The notes beneath the pieces are model-generated. The model saw only the letters and a list, made by a program, of their open reading frames with translations, searched no databases and was not told where the DNA came from. This document shows positions 22,701 to 31,220 of a stretch of 39,331 bases of DNA, one piece after another. Source of the DNA: Haloferax prahovense DSM 18310. Its GTDB lineage: Archaea > Halobacteriota > Halobacteria > Halobacteriales > Haloferacaceae. The stretch covers positions 181,586 through 220,916 of the forward strand of contig NZ_AOLG01000056.1 of the NCBI RefSeq assembly GCF_000336815.1. Direction: 5' to 3'. Position 1 is the stretch's first letter. Every line of letters begins with the position of its first letter. A program made the translations under genes and the position numbers.

Positions 22701-23789
22701 ATGACTACCAATCAAACAATGCGAACGTCGAATCAGAACGACTCGGACCCGGACCAAGACGTCGTGTTCGAAGTCCGCGACCTGGAGGTCACCTTCGGGA
22801 CCAACCGAGGCGAATCGAGAGTCGTCCGCAACGTCGACTTCGACATCTACCGCAACGAGACGCTCGGCATGGTCGGCGAAAGCGGCAGCGGGAAGTCGAT
22901 GACGTCCTCCGCGTTGATGAACGCGGTCGTCAGCCCGGGCGAGACCTCCGGTGAGGTCACCTACTACCCGCCGGACGGCGGCGAGCCGATTTCCGTGCTC
23001 GACCTCGACGAAGAGGAGCTTCGGAAGTTCCGCTGGGGCGAAGTCGCCATGGTGTTCCAGGGCGCGATGAGTTCGTTCAACCCCGTCAAGAAGGTCCGCG
23101 GCCACTTCAAGGAGACCCTCGAAGACCACAACCGCGACGTTGAGGCTGGGCTCGAACGCGCTCGCCAGATTCTGGGCGACCTCTACTTAGACCCCGACCG
23201 CGTCCTCGACTCGTACCCCTACGAGCTGTCCGGCGGGATGAAACAGCGCGCGCTCGTCGCGCTCGCGCTCATCCTCGAACCGGAGGTGCTCGTGATGGAC
23301 GAGCCGACCGCCGCGCTCGACCTCCTGATGCAGCGCTCTATCGTTTCGCTGCTCAAGGACCTCAAAGAGGAGTACGACCTGACCATCATCTTCATCACGC
23401 ACGACCTGCCGCTTCTCACTAAGCTCGCGGACCGGCTCGTCGTGATGTACGCGTTCGACATCGTCGAGGTCGGCTCGACCGAAGAGATTCTCTACGACGC
23501 GGCGCACCCGTACACCCGGTCGCTCCTCAACGCGACGCCGGACTTGAACGCCCCCATCGAGGAGATGCAGTCGATTTCGGGCTCGAAGCCCGACCCGGTG
23601 ACTAACATCCCGGGCTGTTCGTACCGGCCGCGGTGCCCGATGGCCGACGAGTCCTGCGCGGAGGCGGAACCGCCGATGGCGGACCGCGGCAACGGCCACC
23701 GAACCGCGTGTTTCTACCACGACGACGTGTCCGACGAAATTCCGATTCCCGCGATGGAAGCGGCCGAAGAGGGCGGTGAGGGCGAATGA
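22701..23789 (+). CDS. ABC transporter ATP-binding protein, DppD type
   Basis: 362 residues with Walker A GESGSGKS (59-66), the family signature LSGGMKQR (176-183), Walker B LVMDE (197-201) and the switch histidine H234 (FITHDLP). The C-terminal extension has the cysteine cluster GCSYRPRCPMADESC found in oligopeptide-transporter ATPases. It hydrolyses ATP to drive import with the following ATPase, whose ATG overlaps its stop by 4 bp. An ATG also occurs at codon 7; the first was kept. Confidence 0.93.
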   Translation: MTTNQTMRTSNQNDSDPDQDVVFEVRDLEVTFGTNRGESRVVRNVDFDIYRNETLGMVGESGSGKSMTSSALMNAVVSPGETSGEVTYYPPDGGEPISVLDLDEEELRKFRWGEVAMVFQGAMSSFNPVKKVRGHFKETLEDHNRDVEAGLERARQILGDLYLDPDRVLDSYPYELSGGMKQRALVALALILEPEVLVMDEPTAALDLLMQRSIVSLLKDLKEEYDLTIIFITHDLPLLTKLADRLVVMYAFDIVEVGSTEEILYDAAHPYTRSLLNATPDLNAPIEEMQSISGSKPDPVTNIPGCSYRPRCPMADESCAEAEPPMADRGNGHRTACFYHDDVSDEIPIPAMEAAEEGGEGE

Positions 23790-24847
23790 GCGTCGATAAC
23801 TCCATCCTCTCGGTGGACGACGTGTCGGTCCACTTCACCGATAGCGGCGGCTTCCTCGGCCTGTTCGGCGAGCGGCAGACGGTCCGCGCCGTCGACGGCA
23901 TCTCGCTCGACATCGGCGAGAACGACGTGGTCACGCTCATCGGAGAGTCCGGCTGCGGCAAGTCGACGCTCGGAAAGGCCATCATCGGCGCGCAGGAGCC
24001 GACCCACGGCTCGATTACCTACCGCGGACAGGACATCTGGGAGGCCAAGAACAGCCGCAACCCGGACATCCCGTTCTCGGAGATTCGGCGGTCCCTCCAG
24101 ATTATCCACCAGGACCCCGGCAGCGCGCTGAACCCGAACCAGCGCATCCTCACCTCGCTGATGCTCCCGCTGAAGAAGTGGAATCCGAACCTCGGCGAGG
24201 AAGAGCGCAGAAAGCGCGTCTACGCGCTCCTCGAACGCGTCGGGCTCACGCCCGCCGAGGACTTCGTCGAGCGGTTCCCCCACCAGCTCTCGGGCGGCGA
24301 GAAACAGCGCGTCGTACTCGTTCGGTCGCTGCTCTTGAACCCGGACGTTATCCTCGCCGACGAGGCCATCAGCGCCCTCGACGTGAGCCTCCGGGTGGAG
24401 ATGATGGACCTGATGCTCGAACTGCAGGACCTGTTCAACACCTCCTACGTCTTCATCAGCCACGACCTCTCGAACGCCCGGTACATCGCCGAGAAGTCCG
24501 GCGGCCGCATCGCCGTCATGTACCTCGGCCGCATCGTCGAAGTCGGACCGATAGAGCAGGTCATCGGCAATCCCCAACACCCCTACACGCAGGCGCTGAA
24601 GTGGGCGACGCCGAACCTCTACGAGGGAGAAGGCGACGACGACCTCCCGATTCGGAAGATCGACATCCCCGATCCGACGAACCGACCGAGCGGCTGTCAC
24701 TTCCATCCGCGCTGTCCGAAGGCGCGTGAGGTCTGTGAGACCAACGACCCGGGCGCGTTCGAAGACGAGGACGGCCACGCCGCGCGGTGCTTCCGCGCCG
24801 ACGACACCCACGAGTACTGGGACAGTCCGAGCATCGTCGACGACTGA
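23786..24847 (+). CDS. ABC transporter ATP-binding protein, DppF type
   Basis: 353 residues with Walker A GESGCGKS (53-60), signature LSGGEKQR, and the switch histidine in SHDLSNAR. The Walker B/D-loop reads ILADEAISALDVS instead of the common LLLDEPTSALD, keeping the catalytic glutamate but losing the Pro-Thr pair. The C-terminal domain has the cysteine set GCHFHPRCPKAREVC. Start overlaps the previous stop by 4 bp (ATGA). It is the last clear member of the first transporter operon. Confidence 0.93.
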   Translation: MSVDNSILSVDDVSVHFTDSGGFLGLFGERQTVRAVDGISLDIGENDVVTLIGESGCGKSTLGKAIIGAQEPTHGSITYRGQDIWEAKNSRNPDIPFSEIRRSLQIIHQDPGSALNPNQRILTSLMLPLKKWNPNLGEEERRKRVYALLERVGLTPAEDFVERFPHQLSGGEKQRVVLVRSLLLNPDVILADEAISALDVSLRVEMMDLMLELQDLFNTSYVFISHDLSNARYIAEKSGGRIAVMYLGRIVEVGPIEQVIGNPQHPYTQALKWATPNLYEGEGDDDLPIRKIDIPDPTNRPSGCHFHPRCPKAREVCETNDPGAFEDEDGHAARCFRADDTHEYWDSPSIVDD

Positions 24848-24979
24848 GCCATCCGCTCGGGACGCCGCGACCCAGTTTTCAACTATCCGTTTTCGACCCG
24901 CAGAGCCGTTCGAGCCGGGCGAACGACGCCCGCACGAACAGTATCTATTTGTGTGCGGAGAGCTACCGTGTGAGTACGT

Positions 24980-25198
24980 ATGTCAGTCAACGCATCGCGC
25001 GTGCCTTCGCTCCGGAAGGCCGCGTCGTCGAACCGGAGTTTCATCATGACCGTGCTCGCTGGCGTCTTCATGATTGCCCTCGCGCGCTTCGTCCTCGACG
25101 GGACGCTCGCGGGGATGTTCGGCGTCTGGGGAATCTCGCTCATCGGCGTCGGTATCGGCGCCTTCCTACTGCTCCGACTCTGGGGTTCGTACAATTGA
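24980..25198 (+). CDS. Small membrane protein, two predicted helices
   Basis: 72 residues with a basic N-terminal stretch (ASRVPSLRKAASSNR), a helix over FIMTVLAGVFMIALARFVL, a glycine-rich turn, and a helix over WGISLIGVGIGAFLLLRLW. No family is recognised. A TATA-like TATCTATTT lies about 30 bp upstream, so it has its own promoter. It lies 132 bp past the transporter operon and convergent with the second dehydratase gene; any function in the locus is unknown. Confidence 0.7.
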   Translation: MSVNASRVPSLRKAASSNRSFIMTVLAGVFMIALARFVLDGTLAGMFGVWGISLIGVGIGAFLLLRLWGSYN

Positions 25199-25346
25199 CC
25201 GCGGAGGTCCGCCACCCGCACCGAGCGTCGAACTAACACACCGAAAAACAGCGCGCAACGCCGCGCCAGCGACCGCCGTCGATTCTGTTTCGTAGCGGCC
25301 CTCGTCAGTTGTTCCGTACTCCGTTTCGCCGCGCGTTCTCGCGCGG

Positions 25347-26477
25347 TTACTCGACGCGGTTGGCGTCGATGTAGTCCCAGTCGAACGCGTAGCCGAGCCC
25401 CGGCGTCTGCGGGAGTTCGACCACGCCGTTCTCGTCGATTTCGTCCGGCGGGTGTTCGAGGCCGGGGAAGTACGTCTCGTAGTCGTGTTTCGGGTGCAGG
25501 AGGCCGCGCTCGTAGTACCGACCGGGGAACGCCATCGTCCCGAGCAGTTGGAGATTGGGCGCGTCGCGGCCGTGAATCTCGCACTCGATGTTGAACGACT
25601 CGCAGAGGCCGACCGCCTTCAGCGCCGGCGTGATGCCGCCCACGTCGTAGACGCCGACGCGGATGATGTCGGCGATATCCCGCTTTATCCACTCGGCGCG
25701 GGTGTGCATCCGACCCTCGGCGGTCTCGGGGCCGACGACGGCGATATCGAGTTCGTTCGAGAGCCACTCGTAGGAGGACATCGAGTGTTCGTCCATCGGC
25801 TCCTCGATCCAGCGGAAGTCGAGGTCTTCGAGCGCCTTCCCGATCTTCTTGGCCTCGCTTCGGCTGTAGAAGTGGTGGGCGTCGAGCATGAGGTCGATAT
25901 CGTCGCCGACGCGCTCGCGGACCGTCCGGCAGGCGGCGATGTCCTGTTCGGGGTCGTCGCCGAACGGCGGCATCCACGTGTGGAGCTTGACGGCCTGATA
26001 GCCCTCCTCGACGAGTTCCTCGGCGAAGTCGGCGTACGCCTCGGGCGAGCCGAGTCCGTCGGGGTCGTCGTCACCGACCATCGTACTGCCGTAGGCCGGG
26101 ACCGAGTCCCGCGCCGCGCCGATGAGTTGATAGACCGGGAGACCGGCGTCCTTGCCGGCGATGTCCCAGAGCGCGCAGTCGATGGGCGCGACGCGCTTGT
26201 CGGTGAGCGTTCCCTTGTTCAGTCGCTCGGCCCGGCAGAGCAGTTGCCAGAGCTTCTCGCGGTACAGCGGGTTCTCGCCGACGAGATGCTTCTTGGCGAA
26301 CTCGTTGGCCGCCTCGTGGCCGCCGCGGCAGTAGCCGTCGGGGCCGCCGTCGACGACGACGTGCGTGATGGTCCGCGTCGACTCCCTCGGCTCGCCGGGG
26401 TGGCCGTGGCCCTTCTCGTCGGGGTCGATGTGGGACTCACAGCTGAACCGGATGGTACGGATGTCGCTGATCTCCAT
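25347..26477 (-). CDS. Enolase-superfamily dehydratase/cycloisomerase with KxH motif
   Basis: A 376-residue member of the mandelate racemase group. Catalytic positions can be placed almost exactly as in mandelate racemase: K164-L-H166 (VKLHTW), metal ligands D199 (LMLDAHHF), E225 (WIEEP) and E251 (VGPETAEG), D278 (GVYDVGG) and H302 (CEIHGRD). The second Lys of the usual KxK is His. It likely abstracts a proton next to a carboxylate in an acid sugar. A role on galactarate, glucarate or their lactones would fill the step between the uronate dehydrogenase-like and DapA-family enzymes, but the exact reaction is not visible. ATG 26477 was preferred to 26507: it begins the conserved MEISDIRTIR, matching MEITDISATK in the other family member at 1884-3089, and a TATA-like ACTTTTATGAG lies about 30 bp upstream. 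Confidence 0.86.
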   Translation of the reverse strand: MEISDIRTIRFSCESHIDPDEKGHGHPGEPRESTRTITHVVVDGGPDGYCRGGHEAANEFAKKHLVGENPLYREKLWQLLCRAERLNKGTLTDKRVAPIDCALWDIAGKDAGLPVYQLIGAARDSVPAYGSTMVGDDDPDGLGSPEAYADFAEELVEEGYQAVKLHTWMPPFGDDPEQDIAACRTVRERVGDDIDLMLDAHHFYSRSEAKKIGKALEDLDFRWIEEPMDEHSMSSYEWLSNELDIAVVGPETAEGRMHTRAEWIKRDIADIIRVGVYDVGGITPALKAVGLCESFNIECEIHGRDAPNLQLLGTMAFPGRYYERGLLHPKHDYETYFPGLEHPPDEIDENGVVELPQTPGLGYAFDWDYIDANRVE

Positions 26478-26585
26478 TCGTGATAGTCGGTTACGCGGAA
26501 CGCTCATAAAAGTACGGCGGGACCGGCGATTTCGGGGACTGGACGGCGCGGAGAGCGAGGGAGAGAACCCAGTGACGCCGGTCGG

Positions 26586-28013
26586 TCAGTCCAGCACGTC
26601 GGCCGGCTCCTCGGGGTACGGCTCGCGGACGAGCCGACCCATGTCGATTTCCTGGTACGGCGCGCGCCGGAGCGTCCCGTTCTCGACGAACTCGTTCGCG
26701 CCCGCGTCGGTCAGCTTCTCCGCCAGCGCGGCGCGGAGTTCGGCGACGACCTCGGGGTTGTCGGCGGCGCACTCGTCGAGTTCGTTCGGGTCGGCCGCGA
26801 GGTCGAACAGCTGTTCGCGGCCGCCGTTGCGCATGAACACGTACTTCCAGCGATCCTCGCGGACCATCCCGGTGAAGTTCGGGGGGAGCCGCGGCGTCCG
26901 GTGGTAACCGAACAGCCGCTCGCGGGGCTCGGCGTCGCCCCGAATCGTCCCGAGCACGTCGACGCCGTCGCGGAGTTCCTGGTCGCCCGCGGCGGTCGTC
27001 GCGATGCCGAACAGGTCGGTCAGCGCCACGAGGTCGTCACGGCGGTCGCCCTCCGGAAGCTCCGCGGGCCAGCTCACGAGGAACGGGACGCGACACGACG
27101 ACTCGAAGAACGACGACTTCTCCCAGCCGCGGTGGTCGCCGAGGAGTTCGCCGTGGTCCGAGAAGAAACAGATGAGGGTGTTGTCGGCGTCGTCGCGGGC
27201 CTCGACCGCGTTGAGCAGGCGGCCGATGCGGCGGTCGACCTCCGATATCATCCCGTAGTAGTACGCCTTGATGACCCGGACGGTGGTGTCGTCGATACCG
27301 CCTTCGCGGGTCGTCCAGAAGTGGTGGTTCTGGGTGGGAATCTTCTCGTCCATGTGGTCGGTTTCGAGGTCGCCTTTCACCGGGTTTTCGAGCCGCTCGG
27401 GGTCGTACATCCGGTCGAAGGGCGGCGACGGCGCGAACGGCGGGTGCGGGGGTTCGTACGAGACGAGGCCGAAGAACGGTTCGTCGGTGTCGCGGCCGAT
27501 GAGGTCGACCGCGCGGTCGGTCATCCACGCCTCGTAGTTGTCGTCCGGCGGGAGCCGGTTCTGTTGGGGAAGGTGGACCATCGCGCCCTGTCGGGCGGTC
27601 GTCTTGACCTCGTGGCCGGTCTCCTCGCGGAACGCCTCGAAGCTCAGGCGGTGGTCGTAGCCGAGGTCGATGTCGCGGGGGTGGGCGTGATACTTTCCGA
27701 CGAGGAACGTCCGGTAACCCCGCTCGCGCATGCTCCGGGCGAGGAAGGGGCCGCACCGGTCTTCGAGATGTCGCGCGTCGCGCTTTTCGTTCCCGAGGTA
27801 GCCCGTCGAGACGGCCTCGCAGCCGGTTCGGATGGTGTGTCGCGCCGGGATACAGATTGGGTCGGGCGAGTAGGCGTTGGTAAAGGAGACGCCGCGGTCG
27901 ACGAGTCGGTCGATGTTCGGGGTGTGGATTCGACTGTTTCCGAGCGCCTGAATCGTGTCCGACCGTTGCTGGTCAGTCATCACGAACAGGACGTTTGGGC
28001 GAGCATCACTCAC
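26586..28013 (-). CDS. Type I sulfatase (formylglycine-dependent)
   Basis: 475 residues from a GTG start. It has ARPNVLFVMTDQQRSD at the N-terminus with the metal Asp D14, and the active-site motif C54-I-P-A-R58 (CxPxR), whose Cys is converted to formylglycine. FFSDHGELLGDH follows around residue 300, and the C-terminal WKYVFMRNGGREQLFDLAADPNE is typical of S1 sulfatases. It would remove sulfate esters from sugars. No signal peptide is present, so it works on imported oligosaccharides. GTG 28013 was chosen because a TATA box lies 25 bp upstream; the ATG at 28076 would overlap the divergent GH28 start. No formylglycine-generating enzyme gene is in the window. Confidence 0.9.
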   Translation of the reverse strand: MSDARPNVLFVMTDQQRSDTIQALGNSRIHTPNIDRLVDRGVSFTNAYSPDPICIPARHTIRTGCEAVSTGYLGNEKRDARHLEDRCGPFLARSMRERGYRTFLVGKYHAHPRDIDLGYDHRLSFEAFREETGHEVKTTARQGAMVHLPQQNRLPPDDNYEAWMTDRAVDLIGRDTDEPFFGLVSYEPPHPPFAPSPPFDRMYDPERLENPVKGDLETDHMDEKIPTQNHHFWTTREGGIDDTTVRVIKAYYYGMISEVDRRIGRLLNAVEARDDADNTLICFFSDHGELLGDHRGWEKSSFFESSCRVPFLVSWPAELPEGDRRDDLVALTDLFGIATTAAGDQELRDGVDVLGTIRGDAEPRERLFGYHRTPRLPPNFTGMVREDRWKYVFMRNGGREQLFDLAADPNELDECAADNPEVVAELRAALAEKLTDAGANEFVENGTLRRAPYQEIDMGRLVREPYPEEPADVLD

Positions 28014-28069
28014 GGCCGAACTCCGACCACCAGTAGTATAAAGATAGGCCACCGCGACGGTACGGGTAC
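28014..28069. promoter_or_regulatory. 56-bp divergent promoter, sulfatase / GH28
   Basis: One AT patch (AGTATAAAGATAGG, 28034-28047) supplies overlapping TATA boxes for both directions: TATAAAGA about 30 bp from ATG 28070, and TTTATACT on the other strand about 25 bp from GTG 28013. The two genes therefore compete for, or share, one promoter core. Confidence 0.6.
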
Positions 28070-29686
28070 ATGCCACCCGCAGCGAGTGCCTTCGACGTGA
28101 CAGCCTACGCCGACTCGACCGACGACCTCCAGACCGAGGCGTTCCAGACGGCCATCGACGACTGCTCGGAGTCCGGCGGCGGAACCGTCACCGTCCCCAG
28201 CGGGACGTACACCGTCGGAACCGTCCATCTCCGAAGCAACGTGACGCTCTATCTGGAGGCCGGCGCGGTCGTCAGCCCCGCGAAGGACGAAGCCGAGTAC
28301 ACGGACAAGTTCATCGGCCCCGACAACGAGCGCATCTTCTTCCTCGCCGAGGACGTGGAGAACGTCACCATCGCCGGCGAGGGCGAGTTCGACGGCCTCG
28401 GAACCGAGTTCATGCGGATGGACACGCCGATTCAGGGCCACTCCAACGAGAGCGCGTCGCACCCGCTCATCTCGAACGGTCCCCACGAGGCGCGACAGGG
28501 CGACGCCTACCTCTCGCGGACGAAGGGGACGGACGGCTGGCCCGTCGCGAAGCCCGACTTCCGCCCCGGCCCGATGTTCCGGTTCAACAACTGTACGAAC
28601 GTCCGCATCCGCGACGTGACCATCCGCGACATGCCCGCGTGGACGCTGTCGTTCCACGGGACCGAGGAGGTCGACATCCGCGGCGTCGACATCCTCAACC
28701 ACCTGCTCATCCCGAACTGCGACGGCATCGCGCTCGGCGACACGAAGAACGTCCACATCTCCGACTGCACCATCCAGTCGTGCGACGACAGCATCACCTT
28801 CGGCGCGCGACCCGACGAGCCGGTGACCTGCGAGGGCATCGTCGTGACGAACTGCACGCTCCGGTCGAGCGCCTGCGCCATCAAGTTCGGGTCGGGCACC
28901 GACGACACGATTCGCGACTGCCTGTTCCAGAACATCGTCGTCCAGGAGTCGAACCGCGGCCTCGGCATCCAGCACCGCGACTCGGGCGTCGTCGAGAACG
29001 TGCTTTTCACCGACATCGTCGTCAACTCCAACATGCTCCCCGGCCCGTGGTGGGGCAAGGGCGAACCAATCTACGTCACGTCGGTTCCGCGCGACGACGA
29101 CACCGACCTCGGCGGGATTCGGAACGTGCGCTTTTCGAACATCGTCGCGCGCAGCGAGAACGGGGCGCTCGTCTACGGCTCCGAGGGCTCCGACATCGAG
29201 ACCGTCGAGTTCGACAACGTCCGTATCGAACTCACCGGGAGCGAGCACGCCGACGAGGTGGGCGGTAACTTCGACCTCCAGCCGAGTTCTGTCGTCACGC
29301 CAATCTTCGCCAACGACATCGCCGGCGTCCACGTCGAGAACGCCCGCGACGTGACGATGCGCGACGTGACCGTCGAGTGGGACGACAGCGGCGACCTGCC
29401 CGACTACTACCGGAGCGGGCTTGCCTGCGAGGACGTTGACGGCCTGCTCGTCGACGGCTTCGTCGGCCGACAGGCCCACCGCGACGACGACGCGGCGGCG
29501 ATTTCGCTCGTCGACACGACGGACATCACGGTTCGGAACTCCCGGGCGACAGAGGGGACGGAGACGTTCCTCTCGCTTTCGAACACGGACGGCGAACGCC
29601 TGTTCGTGAACAACGACCTCATCGACGCCGCCGACGCCGGCGACGTGGAGTCGTTCGAGCGGTCGGGGAACGCCCTCCCGCGGTAA
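28070..29686 (+). CDS. GH28-like beta-helix glycosidase (polygalacturonase/rhamnogalacturonase type), cytoplasmic
   Basis: 538 residues. The N-terminal FDVTAYADSTDDLQTEAFQTAIDDCSESGGGTVTVPSGTY is the standard entry to GH28 helices. The catalytic acids line up as D218 (IPNCDGIAL, for NTD) and D239-D240 (QSCDDSITFG, for DD). The usual GHG and RIK motifs are replaced by SSACAIKFGS and GLGIQHR, as in divergent subfamilies. No signal peptide is present, so it should hydrolyse imported oligosaccharides. GH28 enzymes invert alpha-1,4-galacturonide or rhamnogalacturonan bonds. The short divergent promoter with the sulfatase implies shared control. Replaced subsites suggest a substrate other than plain polygalacturonate. 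Confidence 0.85.
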   Translation: MPPAASAFDVTAYADSTDDLQTEAFQTAIDDCSESGGGTVTVPSGTYTVGTVHLRSNVTLYLEAGAVVSPAKDEAEYTDKFIGPDNERIFFLAEDVENVTIAGEGEFDGLGTEFMRMDTPIQGHSNESASHPLISNGPHEARQGDAYLSRTKGTDGWPVAKPDFRPGPMFRFNNCTNVRIRDVTIRDMPAWTLSFHGTEEVDIRGVDILNHLLIPNCDGIALGDTKNVHISDCTIQSCDDSITFGARPDEPVTCEGIVVTNCTLRSSACAIKFGSGTDDTIRDCLFQNIVVQESNRGLGIQHRDSGVVENVLFTDIVVNSNMLPGPWWGKGEPIYVTSVPRDDDTDLGGIRNVRFSNIVARSENGALVYGSEGSDIETVEFDNVRIELTGSEHADEVGGNFDLQPSSVVTPIFANDIAGVHVENARDVTMRDVTVEWDDSGDLPDYYRSGLACEDVDGLLVDGFVGRQAHRDDDAAAISLVDTTDITVRNSRATEGTETFLSLSNTDGERLFVNNDLIDAADAGDVESFERSGNALPR

Positions 29687-29855
29687 CCCGTACGTTCAAG
29701 CCGACGCGACAACGATAGACGAACGCGAAAACGCGTAGGCGAGTCCGCGGCGTTCGATTCGGTTCGGATAGCCGTATCACCGGCTGTGTCCGCTAAGACG
29801 GCTGTTCTCCCCGTGAACGGTGGTTTTTTGCCCCGAGCGGTCGACGGTCGAGTCG

Positions 29856-30272
29856 ATGGTTCAAGAGCTAACGCTAGCCGAAGCCAAGACGATTCTCGAC
29901 GCGGCGGAGGAGAAAGCCGAAGAACTCGGCGTCCCGCTGAACCTCGCGGTGACGAACAGCGAGGGGAACCTCCTCGGGTTCCGCCGGATGGACGGCGCGA
30001 AGCTCGTCGCGAGCAACATCGCACAGAACAAGGCCTACACCGCGGCCGCGGTCAAGAAGCCGACCCACGAACTGAAGGAAGGTGCCGAACCCGGCGGCGA
30101 CGTGTACGGCCTCCACACCACCGACAACGGTCGCGTCGTCGTCTTCGGCGGCGGGTTCCCCGTCGAACACGACGGCGTCGTCGTCGGCGCGGTCGGTGCG
30201 AGCGGCGGAGCGGTGTCCGAAGACATGGAAGCGTCCCAAGCGGGGCTCGAGGCGTTCGAACCGCTCCGCTGA
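29856..30272 (+). CDS. GlcG/HbpS-family protein (DUF336)
   Basis: 138 residues matching the GlcG/HbpS family: LTLAEAKTILDAAEEKAEELGVPLNLAVTNSEGNLLGFRRMDGAKLVASNIAQNKAYTAA at the N-terminus and VVFGGGFPVEHDGVVVGAVGASGG in the second half. Members include a heme-degrading extracellular protein and GlcG of glycolate operons, but many occur unexplained in sugar and acid catabolic clusters. No signal peptide is seen. It follows GH28 on the same strand after a 169-bp gap. ATG 29856 (MVQELTL) starts the conserved region; 29820 would add an unsupported extension. Its role here is unknown. Confidence 0.83.
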   Translation: MVQELTLAEAKTILDAAEEKAEELGVPLNLAVTNSEGNLLGFRRMDGAKLVASNIAQNKAYTAAAVKKPTHELKEGAEPGGDVYGLHTTDNGRVVVFGGGFPVEHDGVVVGAVGASGGAVSEDMEASQAGLEAFEPLR

Positions 30273-30356
30273 GACGCCCGCGTCGGAGTCGCCGAGTTCG
30301 GGTTCGGTTCCGACGACACCCAATCCAGCGTATCTGTCCTCACGGTCCCGTTTCGG

Positions 30357-31220
30357 TCAGAAGCGAACGTACGCCGAGCGGTCGGTCTCGGCCGCGTAGA
30401 GACACCCCGTCATGTCCGCGACGTAGAGCGTCGAACCGTCCGGACCGCCGAGCGTGCAGTTCGTCGGGCGGTTCTCGGGGAACGGGTGGCGTTCCAGCAC
30501 CTCGCCCGACGGGGAGAAGACGTAAATCGATGGCCCCGGGCCGCTTTTTTCCCATCCGGCGCAGGCGACGATTTCACCCGACGCCGTGAGCGTCATGCCG
30601 TCGATACCCCGGTGGTCGCCGAAGTCGTGTAGTATCTCGCGGGGGCCGAGCGACCCGTCGTCCCGAATCGGGTAGGCTCGCAGGTCGGTCTCTTGGTCCG
30701 GGCCGTAAGTGCATTCTGCGACGTACAGTCGCGTCTCGTCCGGCGAGAGGAGGATACCGTTCGGACGGTCCATCTCGTCGGTGAGCTGGACGAGTCGCCA
30801 GTCGTCACCCGGGTCCGGTCGCTCGGCCCGGAAGACGGAAGTGTGGCCGAGCAACCCCCGGTCCTTGTCGTCGGGGTCGGTGAACCAGACGTCGCCGTCG
30901 CGGTCGATTTCGAGGTCGTTCGGCCCGTTGAGCGGCGTTCCTTCGAACTCGTCGACGACGACCGACGCGGGCTCGTCCGGGGCGAGCGCGGCGATGCGGT
31001 GGCCCTCGGCCTCACAGGCGTACAGCTCGCCGCCGAGACCCTCGTGAAGCCCGACTGCGCCGGCGGTCGAGTCGATGTAGACGCCGGTCTCCCCCGTCTC
31101 GGGGTCGTATTCGAGGACCTGATGCTCCGTTATTTCCGTGAATCGAACCGCGTCGCCGGTCCAAATCGGACCCTCAGTCGCCCGGAACGGACCCGCGACT
31201 CGCTCGAACTCCCATGCCAT
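30357..31220 (-). CDS. SMP-30/gluconolactonase-family lactonase
   Basis: A 287-residue six-bladed beta-propeller. The metal and substrate residues of SMP-30 can be placed at E16 (ATEGPIW), N101 (GPNDLEID), N154 (RPNGILLSP) and D207 (GIDGMTL), near the positions in the human protein (E18, N103, N154, D204). It hydrolyses aldono- or aldarolactones, so it could open the lactone made by the uronate dehydrogenase-like enzyme. It is cytoplasmic and convergent with the GlcG-family gene. ATG 31220 was chosen because the numbering then matches the family and a TATA-like GTTTAAGTC lies about 25 bp upstream; 31298 is an alternative. Confidence 0.88.
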   Translation of the reverse strand: MAWEFERVAGPFRATEGPIWTGDAVRFTEITEHQVLEYDPETGETGVYIDSTAGAVGLHEGLGGELYACEAEGHRIAALAPDEPASVVVDEFEGTPLNGPNDLEIDRDGDVWFTDPDDKDRGLLGHTSVFRAERPDPGDDWRLVQLTDEMDRPNGILLSPDETRLYVAECTYGPDQETDLRAYPIRDDGSLGPREILHDFGDHRGIDGMTLTASGEIVACAGWEKSGPGPSIYVFSPSGEVLERHPFPENRPTNCTLGGPDGSTLYVADMTGCLYAAETDRSAYVRF

